A model generated the notes under the pieces. That model was not told the DNA's origin. It saw nothing but the letters and a program-made list of their open reading frames with translations, and did not search any database. From DATMNI01 sp963817515 (GTDB lineage: Bacteria > Acidobacteriota > Terriglobia > Bryobacterales > Bryobacteraceae), in assembly GCA_963817515.1 (NCBI GenBank), contig CAWFPJ010000023.1:62001-126000 (forward strand): a stretch of 64,000 bases of DNA. Reading direction: 5' to 3'. Below, in pieces: positions 52,707-62,482 of this stretch. Each line of letters starts with the position of its first letter. Position 1 is the stretch's first letter. The position numbers and the translations under genes are program-made.

Positions 52707-52873
52707 TTTCGCGTGCATCATGAACGTGCGGATCTCCGCGGATCAGCACCCGCAGCAGTCGCGCCCAGAGTCGAGCGCCGGGGCTACTGGATTGTGCCTT
52801 CGTGTTCCTGGAGTACGCCGAATCTGGCCGATGTAGTGGATAAGCGGGCCGTGTCAGGACGCCACTTCTTCGG

Positions 52874-53137
52874 TCAAGGTAAGAGAGGATTCTGCATAGC
52901 TGCCATGAGTTGGTCGATGGCTTTCTCCCAGCGTGCTCGCCGGGCTGTTGAAACGAATTGCTTTTGGAACGCCTTGGCTTCCACGAGGCCCTCCTTCCTA
53001 CGATTTGAACCGGCCTTTCGCAGGCGCCCGCGCTCAAGTTTCGATTTGATGGAGTCAGGGCGTGGGGAGCGGACCACCTTTCCATCGCCTATGAGTTCCT
53101 TGACCAACTCAGATACTCGAACCCGCGTCGCGCTCAT
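52874..53137 (-). CDS. Hypothetical basic protein (87 aa)
   Basis: A small, strongly basic, helical protein (MSATRVRVSELVKELIGDGK, then Lys/Arg-rich KSKLERGRLRKAGSNRRKEG, then a Trp-containing C-terminal helix). Five to six bases before the ATG lies GAGGAAG. The charge suggests nucleic-acid binding, but no named domain is recognised. No toxin-like gene adjoins it. Confidence 0.5.
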   Translation of the reverse strand: MSATRVRVSELVKELIGDGKVVRSPRPDSIKSKLERGRLRKAGSNRRKEGLVEAKAFQKQFVSTARRARWEKAIDQLMAAMQNPLLP

Positions 53138-53386
53138 TGTGCTTCCTCGCTCACACGAAACCTTTAGCCGCCGGCAGCCCCGAACACTGGGGGCGGCGCG
53201 AACTCTCTCGAGTTAGGCGGCATGCTCGATACCTTCAAAATCCCCGAACGAAACCCGGCAGCTTTTCACCGAAGGGTAGCTTATCATGTTCTCCTTTTGT
53301 TCGTCTATGTGCAGACCTGCTCGCGTGGAAACTGATCGTCAGGTGCTTGCCGCGTTGCGCGCTTCCCGGAGGATTCAGCAGTCTAA

Positions 53387-53787
53387 TTCATTTACCTGCC
53401 GCAGATCCGCGCGCTTCTCGCGCTGAATGACGACTCAAAAGGTGGCGGCGCTTCAACGGCTATGAGCGGGGCACCCCGCCCTCCGGCGCTCCCATGTTTA
53501 TCGGAAACTTCTATCCGATTTATGTGCGTGGTCTGGCTTTTCTGGCCGCGCACCAAGGCCCCGAAGCCGCTGCGGAATTCCAGAAAATTATCGATGGCCG
53601 CAGTATTGTGGTGAGCGACCCCATCGGCTCCTTGGCGCACTTGCAACTTGGAAGGGCGATGTTTTTGGCAGGAGATAAGACCAAGGCAAAAACTGCCTAT
53701 CAGGATTTCTTCGCAAAGTGGAAGGATGCGGACAAGGATGTCCCAATCTTCATTGCAGCCCAGAAAGAGTCCGCAGCATTAAGATAG
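53387..53787 (+). pseudogene. Remnant of the C-terminal end of a TPR-bearing Ser/Thr kinase
   Basis: The stretch YLPQIRALLALNDDSK in one frame and, after a short lost piece near 53440-53460, GYERGTPPSGAPMFIGNF and FQKIIDGRSIVVSDPIGSLA in another, resemble the C-terminal TPR region common in large Solibacter-type PknB proteins. The kinase domain and most repeats are absent. The tail ends naturally at 53787. An ATG at 53494 could start a 97-aa product, but no ribosome site precedes it. Family assignment is from memory of such tails and is an inference. Confidence 0.6.
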
Positions 53788-53962
53788 TCGCCAACGCCTA
53801 AGAGGGTTGCCGGTAGTTTCGCCGTCCCCCTGCAGGCTGGTTATTGCGATTCCTTTCGGAGTCCGGTGGTAATACTGTTCAGAGGGTGCGTGAACGCTTC
53901 CTAACGGTCGCGGATCGGATTGGCATTCTTTCATTCCCGCGGTACGAGGGCGAAACCAAACG

Positions 53963-54463
53963 ATGGAATTTGGAGAGTTCACAAGGGCCTACGACGAGCA
54001 CCACGTGCCGTTGTTCCGATTTGCGTACCGGCTGACGGGGTCGGCGGCGGACGCGGAGGACATCGTGCAGGAGTGCTTCGTCGGCCTATTGCGCGCCGAT
54101 TGCGGATTCGACGCGCGGCGCACGCCAGTACGGACGTATCTGTTCGGGGCGGTGCGCAATCAAGCGTCGAAGCGGCTTCGGTCTCGTGAAGATGCGACGG
54201 CGGAGGTGGAGACGGCGCCCGATTTGCGGTCGCCGGAGAGTGAAGCACTGCGCGGGGAATTGGAGAGCTTAGTGTCGCGGGCGGTGCTCGCATTGCCGGA
54301 AACGCAGCGCGAAGTTCTGATTCTGGCGCACTACGAGCAGATGCCGTTGGCAGAGATCGCGGACGTGGTGGGGATTGAAGAGGGCGCGGTGAAATCGCGA
54401 TTACAGAGGGCGCGCGGCGCGCTGAGGGAAGTGCTCGCGGAGTACGCGGGGAGATTGCCATGA
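53963..54463 (+). CDS. ECF RNA polymerase sigma factor
   Basis: A 166-aa ECF sigma factor. Region 2 reads FRFAYRLTGSAADAEDIVQE and region 4 reads LPETQREVLILAHYEQMPLA followed by VKSRLQRARGALRE. The length is normal. Its stop overlaps the next gene's start by 4 bp (ATGA), so the downstream membrane protein is its likely anti-sigma factor. The pair lies upstream of the SBBP-repeat protein gene on the same strand, a possible target. Confidence 0.93.
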   Translation: MEFGEFTRAYDEHHVPLFRFAYRLTGSAADAEDIVQECFVGLLRADCGFDARRTPVRTYLFGAVRNQASKRLRSREDATAEVETAPDLRSPESEALRGELESLVSRAVLALPETQREVLILAHYEQMPLAEIADVVGIEEGAVKSRLQRARGALREVLAEYAGRLP

Positions 54464-55065
54464 ACGATGACGAACTGGATCAAGTGTTGAATCGGTGGAA
54501 GACGCCACGGCCATCGCGGGGATTGCGGGCGCGGGTGCTCGCGGAATTTCCGCGGCGTGAGCGGCTCAGTATTGACAGGCCGCTGCGACGGGACGCGCTG
54601 CGCTGGGGCAGACCACTGCGCTGGGCGGCGGCTATGGTGGTGGTTTGTATGCTCGCGATCGGCGCGGCGCAGAGCGGGGGAGGGACGCTGGAGAACCTCG
54701 GAGATGAGATTTCCCGGTTGCATAATAGCGCCATAAACTGGATCACCGATGTATGGGTCGGACATATTGTGCTCGCTTTTCGCAAGTCGAATCCAAGCAT
54801 CTACGTGGATGGAGAATTACGAAGCGATGTTGAATTCGGCGGATCAGGCGTCGGCGTGTGGGTACGGATACCCGGGGAGGGGAAGTATCTGGTGGGTTTG
54901 CGTCGCAGTGCGTTTGAAGGCAGGGTCCCGCCGCCAGCGGGGCGTTTCGACGGTCACGTGTTGGAGTTTCAGGCCGGAGGCAGAACCGTGCGGATCGAGT
55001 CCACTGGTACGTATGGCTTCAACGAACGACTTCCGGTCTATGTGATGGGGCCAGTGCAGCGGTGA
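54460..55065 (+). CDS. Putative membrane anti-sigma factor
   Basis: A 201-aa protein with a cytoplasmic N-terminus (MNDDELDQVLNRWKTPRPSR), one membrane helix near residues 54-70 (WAAAMVVVCMLAIGAAQ), and a ~130-residue beta-rich periplasmic domain. It has no zinc-binding HxxxCxxC motif, unlike the anti-sigma at 14329. The role rests on the 4-bp overlap with the ECF sigma gene and the topology. The N-terminal PRPSRGLRARVLAEFP segment resembles short sigma-binding regions seen in related membrane partners. Confidence 0.65.
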   Translation: MNDDELDQVLNRWKTPRPSRGLRARVLAEFPRRERLSIDRPLRRDALRWGRPLRWAAAMVVVCMLAIGAAQSGGGTLENLGDEISRLHNSAINWITDVWVGHIVLAFRKSNPSIYVDGELRSDVEFGGSGVGVWVRIPGEGKYLVGLRRSAFEGRVPPPAGRFDGHVLEFQAGGRTVRIESTGTYGFNERLPVYVMGPVQR

Positions 55066-55194
55066 CAGCCGGGCCCCATTTTAATCTCAAGTGGGAGGAA
55101 GTGACAGCGTGTCCTGACAACCGTGCGGAGGCGCACAGTCCCTGGCTTGGTGAGACTGGCCGATGGGTGCGGCCAGCGTACAATTCGGGAGGAG

Positions 55195-57387
55195 ATGCAG
55201 GCATGCTGCGGTAGTAGTACCTCAACCTTGCTTTTTGGACTATCACTGCTGCTAACGCTCTGGCTCCCTGGTGTTCGCGCGCAAACCACGCTGTCCACCT
55301 TAGCATTCAGCCCTTGCTGCATAGCCCCGGACGGACAAGGGAGCAACTTCGTCGTCTCCGGTGGACCAACGAAGGTTGGCTCGGCTCCGTCCACGATTTC
55401 CGTGGCGAAGATGGACTCGGGCGGCAACGTCGTGTCGCAATTCATCTTTCAGCCTGGCCCTGACACCACTGCGTCCGCCGCGGCGGTGGACCCTCAAGGG
55501 AATCTGTGGATAGTGGGCCGGACATTATCCGGCTTGGCCGTATCGTATCCTCCGATAGTAGGTCTGATCGCCGAACTCGATAGCACTGGCACGCATTTGC
55601 TGTACAGCGGATCGTTTGGCGGGACTGATCCCCACGGATACACGAACATCAACGCAATTACGTTTGATTCGAGCGGCAATTTATACCTCGGCGGATACAC
55701 ATTCCAATCGGATTTTCCCCTGACGGAGGGTTCGTTTATGAGCCGGTTCGGGACGGCGCCGCCGGCTACCGGCTGCACATGGAGCAGCGCTCCACCTTAC
55801 GGCTTCGTCACTAAGGTCACGCCCGCGAGCCAGGGAACGCCGCCCTACACACTGGTATATTCCACCTTGCTCGGCGGGCAGCGGTTGCCCCCGGGAGCAT
55901 GCGGCTTCCCGCCCAGCAGCACGGTTACGGCGTTGGCCGTAGATGCTAATGGCGTGGTGACGGCCGGCGGCGTGACGCAAACCACCGATTTCCCGGGGAC
56001 CCCAGGCGCTTATCAGACGCAATACCAGGGACAAACCAACGACGGCAATGTTTTTATCACTCGGTTGAATGCTAAAGGCTCGGGCCTGATATGGTCCACC
56101 CTGTTGGGAGCACCGGTGGCAACCGGATACGACAACATGATTGTAAGTGGAGTGGCCCTGGATGCCGGCGGCAACGTGGTGATCACGGGCAGCACCAACG
56201 CGCCAAGCCTGCCGGTGACGGCCGGGGCTCTGCGACCTCAGTTCGCGAGTCCCCAAAGCCAAGCAGCGGGATCCACCGATGGGTTCGTGGCGAAAGTGGA
56301 TTCGACCGGCTCCCGCCTGCTGTTCTCGACTTACTACGGGATGGAGAACAGTGTGTCTGCGCCGAGACTCGACGCGCAGGGCAATATCTGGTTCACGGCA
56401 TCGGTGTCCGACCGGACGAGCGTGCCCCTGCCACCACAGTCACTCAATTTGGGCGGCTCGTTGATTGCAGAACTCACGCCGGATGGCTCGAGCGTATTGT
56501 TTTCCGAGCTGCTGTCGAACGGCGTGGCCGGCCAGGACCTGGTGTTGAATCCGGACGGCAGTCTGACCGCAACCGGGCCATCGCAGGCAGCGGGACTCAA
56601 CTTGACGAACGGATTTGCACTGCGGCTGCCGCGCGGCGCGCCGACCGGCGTCTCCGTGCTGGGCGTGGCGGATTCAGCCGCGAACGTGGTGACGGAAGCA
56701 GTGGCTCCAGGCGAGTTCCTGAGCATCTACGGAACAGGCCTGGGACCCGGCACTGGCGCCAGAGCGCAAGCGGGTTCGAGCGGCATGGTGGGTACTTTGA
56801 TTGGGGGGACGCAGGTTTCGATCAATGGTGTGCCGGCGCCGCTACTCTACGCCGCGGACGGGCAAATCAACGCGCTCGTGCCTTATGAGATCGCAGAAGC
56901 CCAACAGGTGAACTTGACGATTACGACGAGCTTGGGAACATCCCAGACCGGGCCCTTGCGGGTGGTCGCTGCGCAGCCGGTCATATTCGCGGTGCTGAAC
57001 CCGGATGGCAGCGTTAATTCCGAACGGAACCCCGCTGCGGCAGGAGCGCTAGTAACATTTCTGGTAAGCGGAGCCGGAATGCTGAATCCAGGACTGCCGG
57101 ACGGGACGATTGCGCCATCACCACCTCCCGCGCCAGTGTTGCCGGTGTTGGTGGATTTCACTTATGACCTGCCCTCTCTTTTTGTGCCGATTATCGGTCA
57201 GCAGTCGATAACCCCTGCATACGCTGCTGCTGTTCCGGGCGCGGTGATCGATCTTCTGCGGGTAGATACGACAGTACCGGCTTTGGGAGCAGGCGCGTTG
57301 CCAAGCGCTTTCCGGTTCACCGCCGCTGTTCAGGTGGGGAACACGGCGTCCATCGCGGTTCCGGTTTACGCCATCCCCGGACAGTGA
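55195..57387 (+). CDS. Secreted SBBP-repeat protein with Solibacter-type C-terminal domain
   Basis: A 730-aa exported protein. A signal peptide (about 1-30, LLFGLSLLLTLWLPGVRAQ) is followed by SBBP beta-propeller-like repeats with recurrent DSSGNLYLGGYT and DAGGNVVITGSTN patterns. The last ~230 residues match the domain known as the Solibacter uncharacterised C-terminal domain (TIGR03437): SAANVVTEAVAPGEFLSIYG, VSINGVPAPLLYAADGQINA and LVPYEIAE. This strongly suggests a Bryobacterales-like host. The start ATG is preceded at short distance by GGGAGG. Function is unknown; surface adhesion or binding is plausible. Confidence 0.88.
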   Translation: MQACCGSSTSTLLFGLSLLLTLWLPGVRAQTTLSTLAFSPCCIAPDGQGSNFVVSGGPTKVGSAPSTISVAKMDSGGNVVSQFIFQPGPDTTASAAAVDPQGNLWIVGRTLSGLAVSYPPIVGLIAELDSTGTHLLYSGSFGGTDPHGYTNINAITFDSSGNLYLGGYTFQSDFPLTEGSFMSRFGTAPPATGCTWSSAPPYGFVTKVTPASQGTPPYTLVYSTLLGGQRLPPGACGFPPSSTVTALAVDANGVVTAGGVTQTTDFPGTPGAYQTQYQGQTNDGNVFITRLNAKGSGLIWSTLLGAPVATGYDNMIVSGVALDAGGNVVITGSTNAPSLPVTAGALRPQFASPQSQAAGSTDGFVAKVDSTGSRLLFSTYYGMENSVSAPRLDAQGNIWFTASVSDRTSVPLPPQSLNLGGSLIAELTPDGSSVLFSELLSNGVAGQDLVLNPDGSLTATGPSQAAGLNLTNGFALRLPRGAPTGVSVLGVADSAANVVTEAVAPGEFLSIYGTGLGPGTGARAQAGSSGMVGTLIGGTQVSINGVPAPLLYAADGQINALVPYEIAEAQQVNLTITTSLGTSQTGPLRVVAAQPVIFAVLNPDGSVNSERNPAAAGALVTFLVSGAGMLNPGLPDGTIAPSPPPAPVLPVLVDFTYDLPSLFVPIIGQQSITPAYAAAVPGAVIDLLRVDTTVPALGAGALPSAFRFTAAVQVGNTASIAVPVYAIPGQ

Positions 57388-57445
57388 GCGCAGCGACCAC
57401 CGCCCCCTGCTGCTCGCGGACCGCGTACGAGCACGACAACCTGGA

Positions 57446-57814
57446 ATGACGCCGGCTGGCCTGCGTGATCATGGCATGGCGCCGCTGGTCAGCCACCTGC
57501 TCGACATCGGCGCAATTGAAGCGATGAACATCCGGCAGCTGGACGCCTTCGCTGCGGGCGTCGGGTTTGCCCGCGCCGAGGGCATCATCCCCGCACCTGA
57601 GGCAAATCACGCCGTGGCCGGTGCGCTGGCAGAAGCGCTCAAGTGCAAGCAGGAGGGTGTCTCGCGCACCATCCTGTTCAATCTCTGCGGTCACGGCCAC
57701 TTCGACATGCAGGCCTACATCGATTACACGGCCGGCAAACTGCAGAACTACGAGTATCCCGACGAGGAGATTGCCATGGCTCTGGCCGGCCTGCCGCCTG
57801 TCCAGGGCGAGTAG
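57446..57814 (+). pseudogene. trpB: Tryptophan synthase beta (TrpB2-type), C-terminal remnant
   Basis: About 120 residues matching the end of the TrpB2/TrpB-like PLP enzymes: GLRDHGMAPLVSHLLDIGAI, FARAEGIIPAPEANHAVAGA and the family signature FNLCGHGHFDMQAY. The PLP lysine and the first ~320 residues are missing. The sequence just upstream belongs to the SBBP gene, so the break is near 57445. No other trp gene is present. Confidence 0.88.
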
Positions 57815-57904
57815 GCCGCCAGGGCCCGCCACCGCGAGCTCGAAGTAACCACCTTCATCGCCCTTCGGTTGTAACGTTGTTGGCAGTGCCCTCACTAAAC
57901 TTCA

Positions 57905-58405
57905 GTGACGGAAGGCATTCACACTTCGAATTATCCGGCGCTGCGCCGCATCGCGCGGGCGCAATTGCGCTATGGCAGCGACTCCGTTCTGGACACCACC
58001 GCCCTGGTGCACGAGTCATTCATTCGCGCTGCTGAATCGAACCACGGCTATGAGGCAGGAGGCCGCGCTCTCCTACGGTTTGCCCCGCGCATCATGCACC
58101 ATATCGTCGTCGAATCCATACGACGGCGCAACGCCGAAATACATGGCGGAAATTCCGTGCAAGTGCAACTTGAAACCGGTGTTGCCGCCACACCCGACCC
58201 ACAGCGCGACAAAGCAACCGCGATAAGACAAGCACTCGCAGAACTGGAGCGCGTAGACAAACGGCTGGCGAGGGTCGTCGAACTGCGCTTCTTTCACGGC
58301 ATGACCGACGCCGAAATTGGTGCCGCGCTTGGCGTCACCGGACGCACCGTGCGGCGGGATTGGGATAAGGCCAGGCTGCTCCTGGCTCAAGCCTTGCGTG
58401 GTTAA
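57905..58405 (+). CDS. ECF-type sigma factor paired with a Ser/Thr kinase
   Basis: A 166-aa sigma-70 of the ECF group common in Planctomycetes/Acidobacteria. Region 2 shows YPALRRIARAQLRYG and DTTALVHESFIRA, and region 4 shows LARVVELRFFHGMTDAEIGA and GRTVRRDWDKARLLL. The N-terminus is ~20 residues shorter than in most relatives and starts at a GTG without a good ribosome site, so the start may be wrong or the gene slightly truncated. The kinase gene begins 3 bp after its stop. In this group the kinase is thought to control the sigma factor. Confidence 0.87.
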   Translation: MTEGIHTSNYPALRRIARAQLRYGSDSVLDTTALVHESFIRAAESNHGYEAGGRALLRFAPRIMHHIVVESIRRRNAEIHGGNSVQVQLETGVAATPDPQRDKATAIRQALAELERVDKRLARVVELRFFHGMTDAEIGAALGVTGRTVRRDWDKARLLLAQALRG

Positions 58406-58408
58406 GCT

Positions 58409-60619
58409 GTGGCGTTATCATCCAGTCTGGCAGCCAAGTGGCATGCGCTGAGTCCCCTCCTGGACGAAGCACTCGATCTGCCCGACGCCGAACGGAGCGC
58501 TTGGCTTGCCAATCTGGCCTCCCAACACAACGATCTGAAGACGTTGCTGCGGGCGCTCTTGGCCGGCGATTCAGTATTAATCGAACCCCCGCCGATTCCC
58601 GCGCGCGTGGTGGGCGTCTGGCGCCTGCTGCAAAAAATCGGCGAGGGCGGAATGGCGGAAGTCTGGCTGGCGCAACGCGCAGATGGCTTATTAGGTAGGC
58701 CCGTTGCTGTGAAGTTGCCTAAAATCGGCTTTAGCAACAGTCAGTTTTGCCAAAGGCTTGCACGAGAACGGGAAATTCTCGATTGCTTAAGCCATCCGAA
58801 CATCGCGCGACTTCTTGACGCGGGAACTACCTCCGACGGTAAGCCCTTTCTCGTTCTGGAATTTGTCGATGGCGAGTCCATCTTTGATTACTGCTGCCGG
58901 CACGCCCTGTCCATCCGCCAGCGGCTGGAACTCTTCTTGCAGCTCGCCGGCGCCATCTCCTTCGCTCATCATTCCCTCGTTCTGCATCGGGATCTCAAGC
59001 CTTCGAATATCCTGGTCACCGCCGATGGCACGGTGTACGTTCTCGATTTCGGCATCGCGAAGTTACTGGAGGGTGGACGGACCGAAGACTCTGACCTCAC
59101 GGTGGCAGAGGGCCGCGCCCTCACTCTGCAATATGCTTCGCCGGAACAGATTGCGGGCTTGACGCTGACCGTCAGTTCCGATGTCTATTCGCTTGGTGTG
59201 GTTCTTTACGAACTGCTCACCGGATCCAGGCCGTACAAGCTGGCGCCCCATGCCATCTCCCGTCCCTCTGAGATGCCCGGCCCGCTGCCGCCGAGCGCGG
59301 TAAGTTCGGACAAACAGGCAAGTCGAACGCTCAAGGGCGACTTGGACAACGTGGTTCTTATGGCGCTGAAAGCCAGTCCCGAGAATCGCTACCGGTCCGT
59401 CGATGCTTTCAAAGAAGATATTCAGCGCTACTTGGAGCGTAGGCCGGTGCTGGCGCAACCGGATAGCTGGTGGTATCGCGCTCGTATGTGCGCTCGCCGC
59501 CACCGCGCCGCTTTCCTGACCGTTGCCGCCCTACTCAGTGTCCTCCTCATTGCATCGATTCTTATCGTCTGGCAGGCGCATCTGGTCCGTATCCAAAAGC
59601 GCAACGCGGAGGAGGCCAAGGCAATCGTCCTCTCCATGCTCTTCGATGCTCATTCCTATTGGGGCGACGGCAAACCTCTTTCAGCCCTCGACGTGCTCAA
59701 GCATGCCCAGCGAAAGCTCGCAGCGCTGCCCGCAGCCGATCTCAGAACTCGGGTACAAGTCCTGAACATTCTCGGCATGAGTCTGCTCAGCCAGCAAGAC
59801 ACCATTGCCGCCGAGGCCGCGATTGACAACGCCATGCACAGCGCGCTGCAACTTCCACAGCAGGATTCCGATCGCTTGCGCTCACGGCTCTGTAAATTGT
59901 GGGTTGAGCTGTACCGCGGAGAGACCAGAATGGTTCGCGGCGAGGTAGAGAGCCTTCTCGATGACATGGCCCGTTTCGGCTCCGCTCTTCCCGAAGACCA
60001 CGCAGGTGCATGGCGCATTCGCAGTATGGTAGCCGTCGAAGAAGGTGATGCGGCCAAAGGGCTCTCTTCAGCGGAAGCAGCGCTGCAAATCGCAGAATCG
60101 CGGCTCGGTGTGCATCATAATCAATCGGTCCTCGGCCTCGTCGACCTGTCCTACGCCTACCTCAGTGCCGGCAATAATCAACGGGCTTTGCAAACCGCTC
60201 AGCAGGCGTGGGCACGAGGTTTGGCGACCTACGCGAATAGTGCTACCCATCCTAATGTGATCAAGGCCCGGATTGCGTATGCCCAGGCACTAGGGGCATC
60301 CGGCAATCCCGAAGCCGCCATCCCTCTGGCAAAAGAGGCCATCGGTGACACGGTCACTCTATTCGGTACTTCATCCTTGTTAGAAGGATTGAGCCTCAAG
60401 AAACTCGCGGTTATGGAAGCTCGCGCCGGCCGCCAACAGGATGCCGAACAAATCATGCAACGTTCGTGCGAGATTTTGGGCAGACATCTTCGCACGGGCT
60501 CACCCGCCTATCTCGCGCTGCTGAAGCTTCGCCACGAGATTCTTGCTGGCAAACCAATCCGGGGCGCGCCTCAGGCATCGGCGCGCTCCGGAGAGCACAC
60601 AGGTCACGCCGGATCGTAG
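58409..60619 (+). CDS. PknB-type Ser/Thr protein kinase with TPR sensor region
   Basis: A 736-aa transmembrane kinase. The kinase domain covers residues ~70-350: glycine loop GEGGMAEV, Lys102 in VAVKLPK, catalytic HRDLKPSN (Asp195), DFG at 213-215, and the activation end YASPEQIAG. A membrane helix near 366-388 (FLTVAALLSVLLIASILIVW) precedes an extracytoplasmic TPR region to ~700. The start is a GTG 3 bp after the sigma gene, so the two are co-transcribed. It probably senses an envelope signal through the TPRs and phosphorylates the sigma factor or other proteins. The stop overlaps the convergent gene by 16 bp. Confidence 0.94.
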   Translation: MALSSSLAAKWHALSPLLDEALDLPDAERSAWLANLASQHNDLKTLLRALLAGDSVLIEPPPIPARVVGVWRLLQKIGEGGMAEVWLAQRADGLLGRPVAVKLPKIGFSNSQFCQRLAREREILDCLSHPNIARLLDAGTTSDGKPFLVLEFVDGESIFDYCCRHALSIRQRLELFLQLAGAISFAHHSLVLHRDLKPSNILVTADGTVYVLDFGIAKLLEGGRTEDSDLTVAEGRALTLQYASPEQIAGLTLTVSSDVYSLGVVLYELLTGSRPYKLAPHAISRPSEMPGPLPPSAVSSDKQASRTLKGDLDNVVLMALKASPENRYRSVDAFKEDIQRYLERRPVLAQPDSWWYRARMCARRHRAAFLTVAALLSVLLIASILIVWQAHLVRIQKRNAEEAKAIVLSMLFDAHSYWGDGKPLSALDVLKHAQRKLAALPAADLRTRVQVLNILGMSLLSQQDTIAAEAAIDNAMHSALQLPQQDSDRLRSRLCKLWVELYRGETRMVRGEVESLLDDMARFGSALPEDHAGAWRIRSMVAVEEGDAAKGLSSAEAALQIAESRLGVHHNQSVLGLVDLSYAYLSAGNNQRALQTAQQAWARGLATYANSATHPNVIKARIAYAQALGASGNPEAAIPLAKEAIGDTVTLFGTSSLLEGLSLKKLAVMEARAGRQQDAEQIMQRSCEILGRHLRTGSPAYLALLKLRHEILAGKPIRGAPQASARSGEHTGHAGS

Positions 60620-60966
60620 ACCAGTTTGTAGTCCACTTTCTCCGACAAGAACTCGCGGCTGAAGGTCAAGCGGATTTCCGTGGAACTAACGCTTGAATTC
60701 GGCCCATTGAGTGTCTTTGGTACCGTGAATGCTCCAGACAACGTAGCCCCGCTGGCGACTTTTGACTTCTCCTCGATCGTTGCCCACCCTTCATTCGTGC
60801 CCTTCGGCAGATCGGGGAAATGAGGTTGATACCACTCCACTTTGAACGACGCTCTGCCGCCTCCGGAAGGTGTCAACTCGTAGTTGTAGGTATCCGCCGA
60901 CCGGGTGACCGTATAAGCATCACCGTAATCGGTCCCGTGTAACTGTCCGCTAATTGTGTAAGACAT
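60604..60966 (-). CDS. Hypothetical beta-rich protein (120 aa)
   Basis: A soluble protein with no signal peptide, starting MSYTISGQLHGTDYGDAYTV and rich in Thr, Ser, Tyr and Gly, suggesting a beta-sandwich. A strong ribosome site (GAGGAGA, six bases before the ATG) supports expression. I recognise no family. It converges on the kinase gene with a 16-bp overlap of coding ends. The 209 bp upstream hold no gene. Confidence 0.65.
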   Translation of the reverse strand: MSYTISGQLHGTDYGDAYTVTRSADTYNYELTPSGGGRASFKVEWYQPHFPDLPKGTNEGWATIEEKSKVASGATLSGAFTVPKTLNGPNSSVSSTEIRLTFSREFLSEKVDYKLVYDPA

Positions 60967-61175
60967 TTCTTTCTCCTCTAAGTTCTGTTTCGGCCGCTGA
61001 ACGGCCTCACCCTTAAATTCGAAAAACCAGGCTGATTCCGGACATCAGGGACACAACCTGGCTATCACGAACGAGCATCCTCACAGCTGGTCGAAATTCC
61101 GGTTGGTGACACAACCCGGAGGATGGGCTGTCGACTGTCTTCTGCACCCACTCGGAATCGTCAATTCGCGGGCCT

Positions 61176-61790
61176 CTACCGATCAAAGAATGGATGAGTA
61201 CTGAACGGCAGGTTCGGGATGTCCCCGCTGGGCCGCTGCAAACTCATGTCCTCGAATAGCATCGAAGGCACCGCAGCAGAGACCACACTCGGCCCCCCGG
61301 GCTGTAAGAACGCGATCGCAGCAAACGGGGTGCGGCTGGTAATCCGTACCGGAGCGCTGTAGACCGACGAGGGCTCCGAAACCGCGATGATGTTGCGGAA
61401 GTCTCCCATGGTTAGACCCGTGACATTCAAATTACGGACCTGTTCCTCGTGGCCGTCGGGGAATACTTTGAAGGCTTCCAGAAGGGGTTCGACCGTAATA
61501 CTGCCAGGACCGTTCGAAGAGCTGAACATGATGACGCGACTGCGCGCCAGAGACACTGCCAACTGCGGGTTGCTCATACGCCGCACCAGAATGCCGTATT
61601 CCAGGTTCCTCTGCTTCACCATGCGGATCAACTCGGCCTTGAGCTGCTCCGCAGTCAGCGGCTTTTCAGCAGTAAATAGCAGGTTGGAGGGCGTGGCGCC
61701 CGGACCGCGGCGGCTGGCGGTGGAATGCGTGGTGTTGGGGATCAAGGCCCGGGTATGAAGGACGCTCCGGCCGCTCGTGAATTCCGTGGC
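61176..61790 (-). pseudogene. TldD/PmbA-family metallopeptidase, C-terminal remnant
   Basis: About 205 residues matching the end of Acidobacteria TldD/PmbA-related proteins: HTRALIPNTTHS, RRGPGATPSNLLFTAEKPLT, VSEPSSVYSAPVRITSR and the tail PFSTHPFFDR. The N-terminal half with the metal-binding motif is missing. The frame continues to an ATG at 61964, but that part lies antisense to another remnant and is not TldD-like. It may be a gene tail left by a rearrangement whose junction is near 61800. Confidence 0.75.
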
Positions 61791-61852
61791 CAACCGCTGT
61801 TCGGCGGCTACGAGGTAGATGACGATGGCGTCAAAACAGGCGAGACCGAACT

Positions 61853-62236
61853 GGTGGACAAGGGCATTCCGCCAGGTACGAAGTGCTCTTTGGTTACCTG
61901 TTGGCAATTGGAGGAGCGGCTCTGACGCACGGAGCAATGGCGGTGAATCGCTTCTATGCGCCAACCGTTCGCCTCCAGGCGGACCGGGGACATAGGGTGG
62001 TTGAAGCTGGTCCTTATAAGCGAATACGCCACCCAGGGAACTTAGGTAATATTCTCTTGAACATTGCTACGCCGCTTATGCTTGCATCTCGTTGGGCATG
62101 GATTCCCGCTGCTGTCAGTATTATCTTGACAGTCGTGCGCACCATGCTGGAGGATCGCTTGCTTTGCTTGGAATTGCCCGGCTATTCGGAATTTGCCCAG
62201 CGGACTCGCAGTCGACTCCTTCCGGGCGTCTGGTAA
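61853..62236 (+). pseudogene. Isoprenylcysteine carboxyl methyltransferase-family, C-terminal remnant
   Basis: The last ~120 residues of an ICMT/phospholipid-methyltransferase-like membrane protein. They show one membrane helix (FGYLLAIGGAALTHGAMAV), the SAM-binding core GPYKRIRHPGNLGNIL, a further helix, and the ending LPGYSEFAQRTRSRLLPGVW. The N-terminal helices are absent and the frame closes at a stop at 61820. It meets the TldD remnant head-to-head near 61800. A GTG at 61883 could start a short product without a ribosome site. Confidence 0.75.
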
Positions 62237-62482
62237 ACGTTGTCGCCCTTGCGTCATGCTTCCCGATCTCCACGGCACTATTACAGCAACAACACTTGAC
62301 GACCGCACTAAAATAAATGGTCGGCAAATCCGAGGAATCAGACGAGGCAGCGTCGCCTCATGCCATCTCTAGAGACCGGTGCCGTGGAGTCGACCTCTCA
62401 CATAGAGGAAGCCACCCCGACGGCCAGTCGAGCGCGGGCCAGCACGTCATGCGTCGGTAAACGCTGCGCGACATATCGCGAG

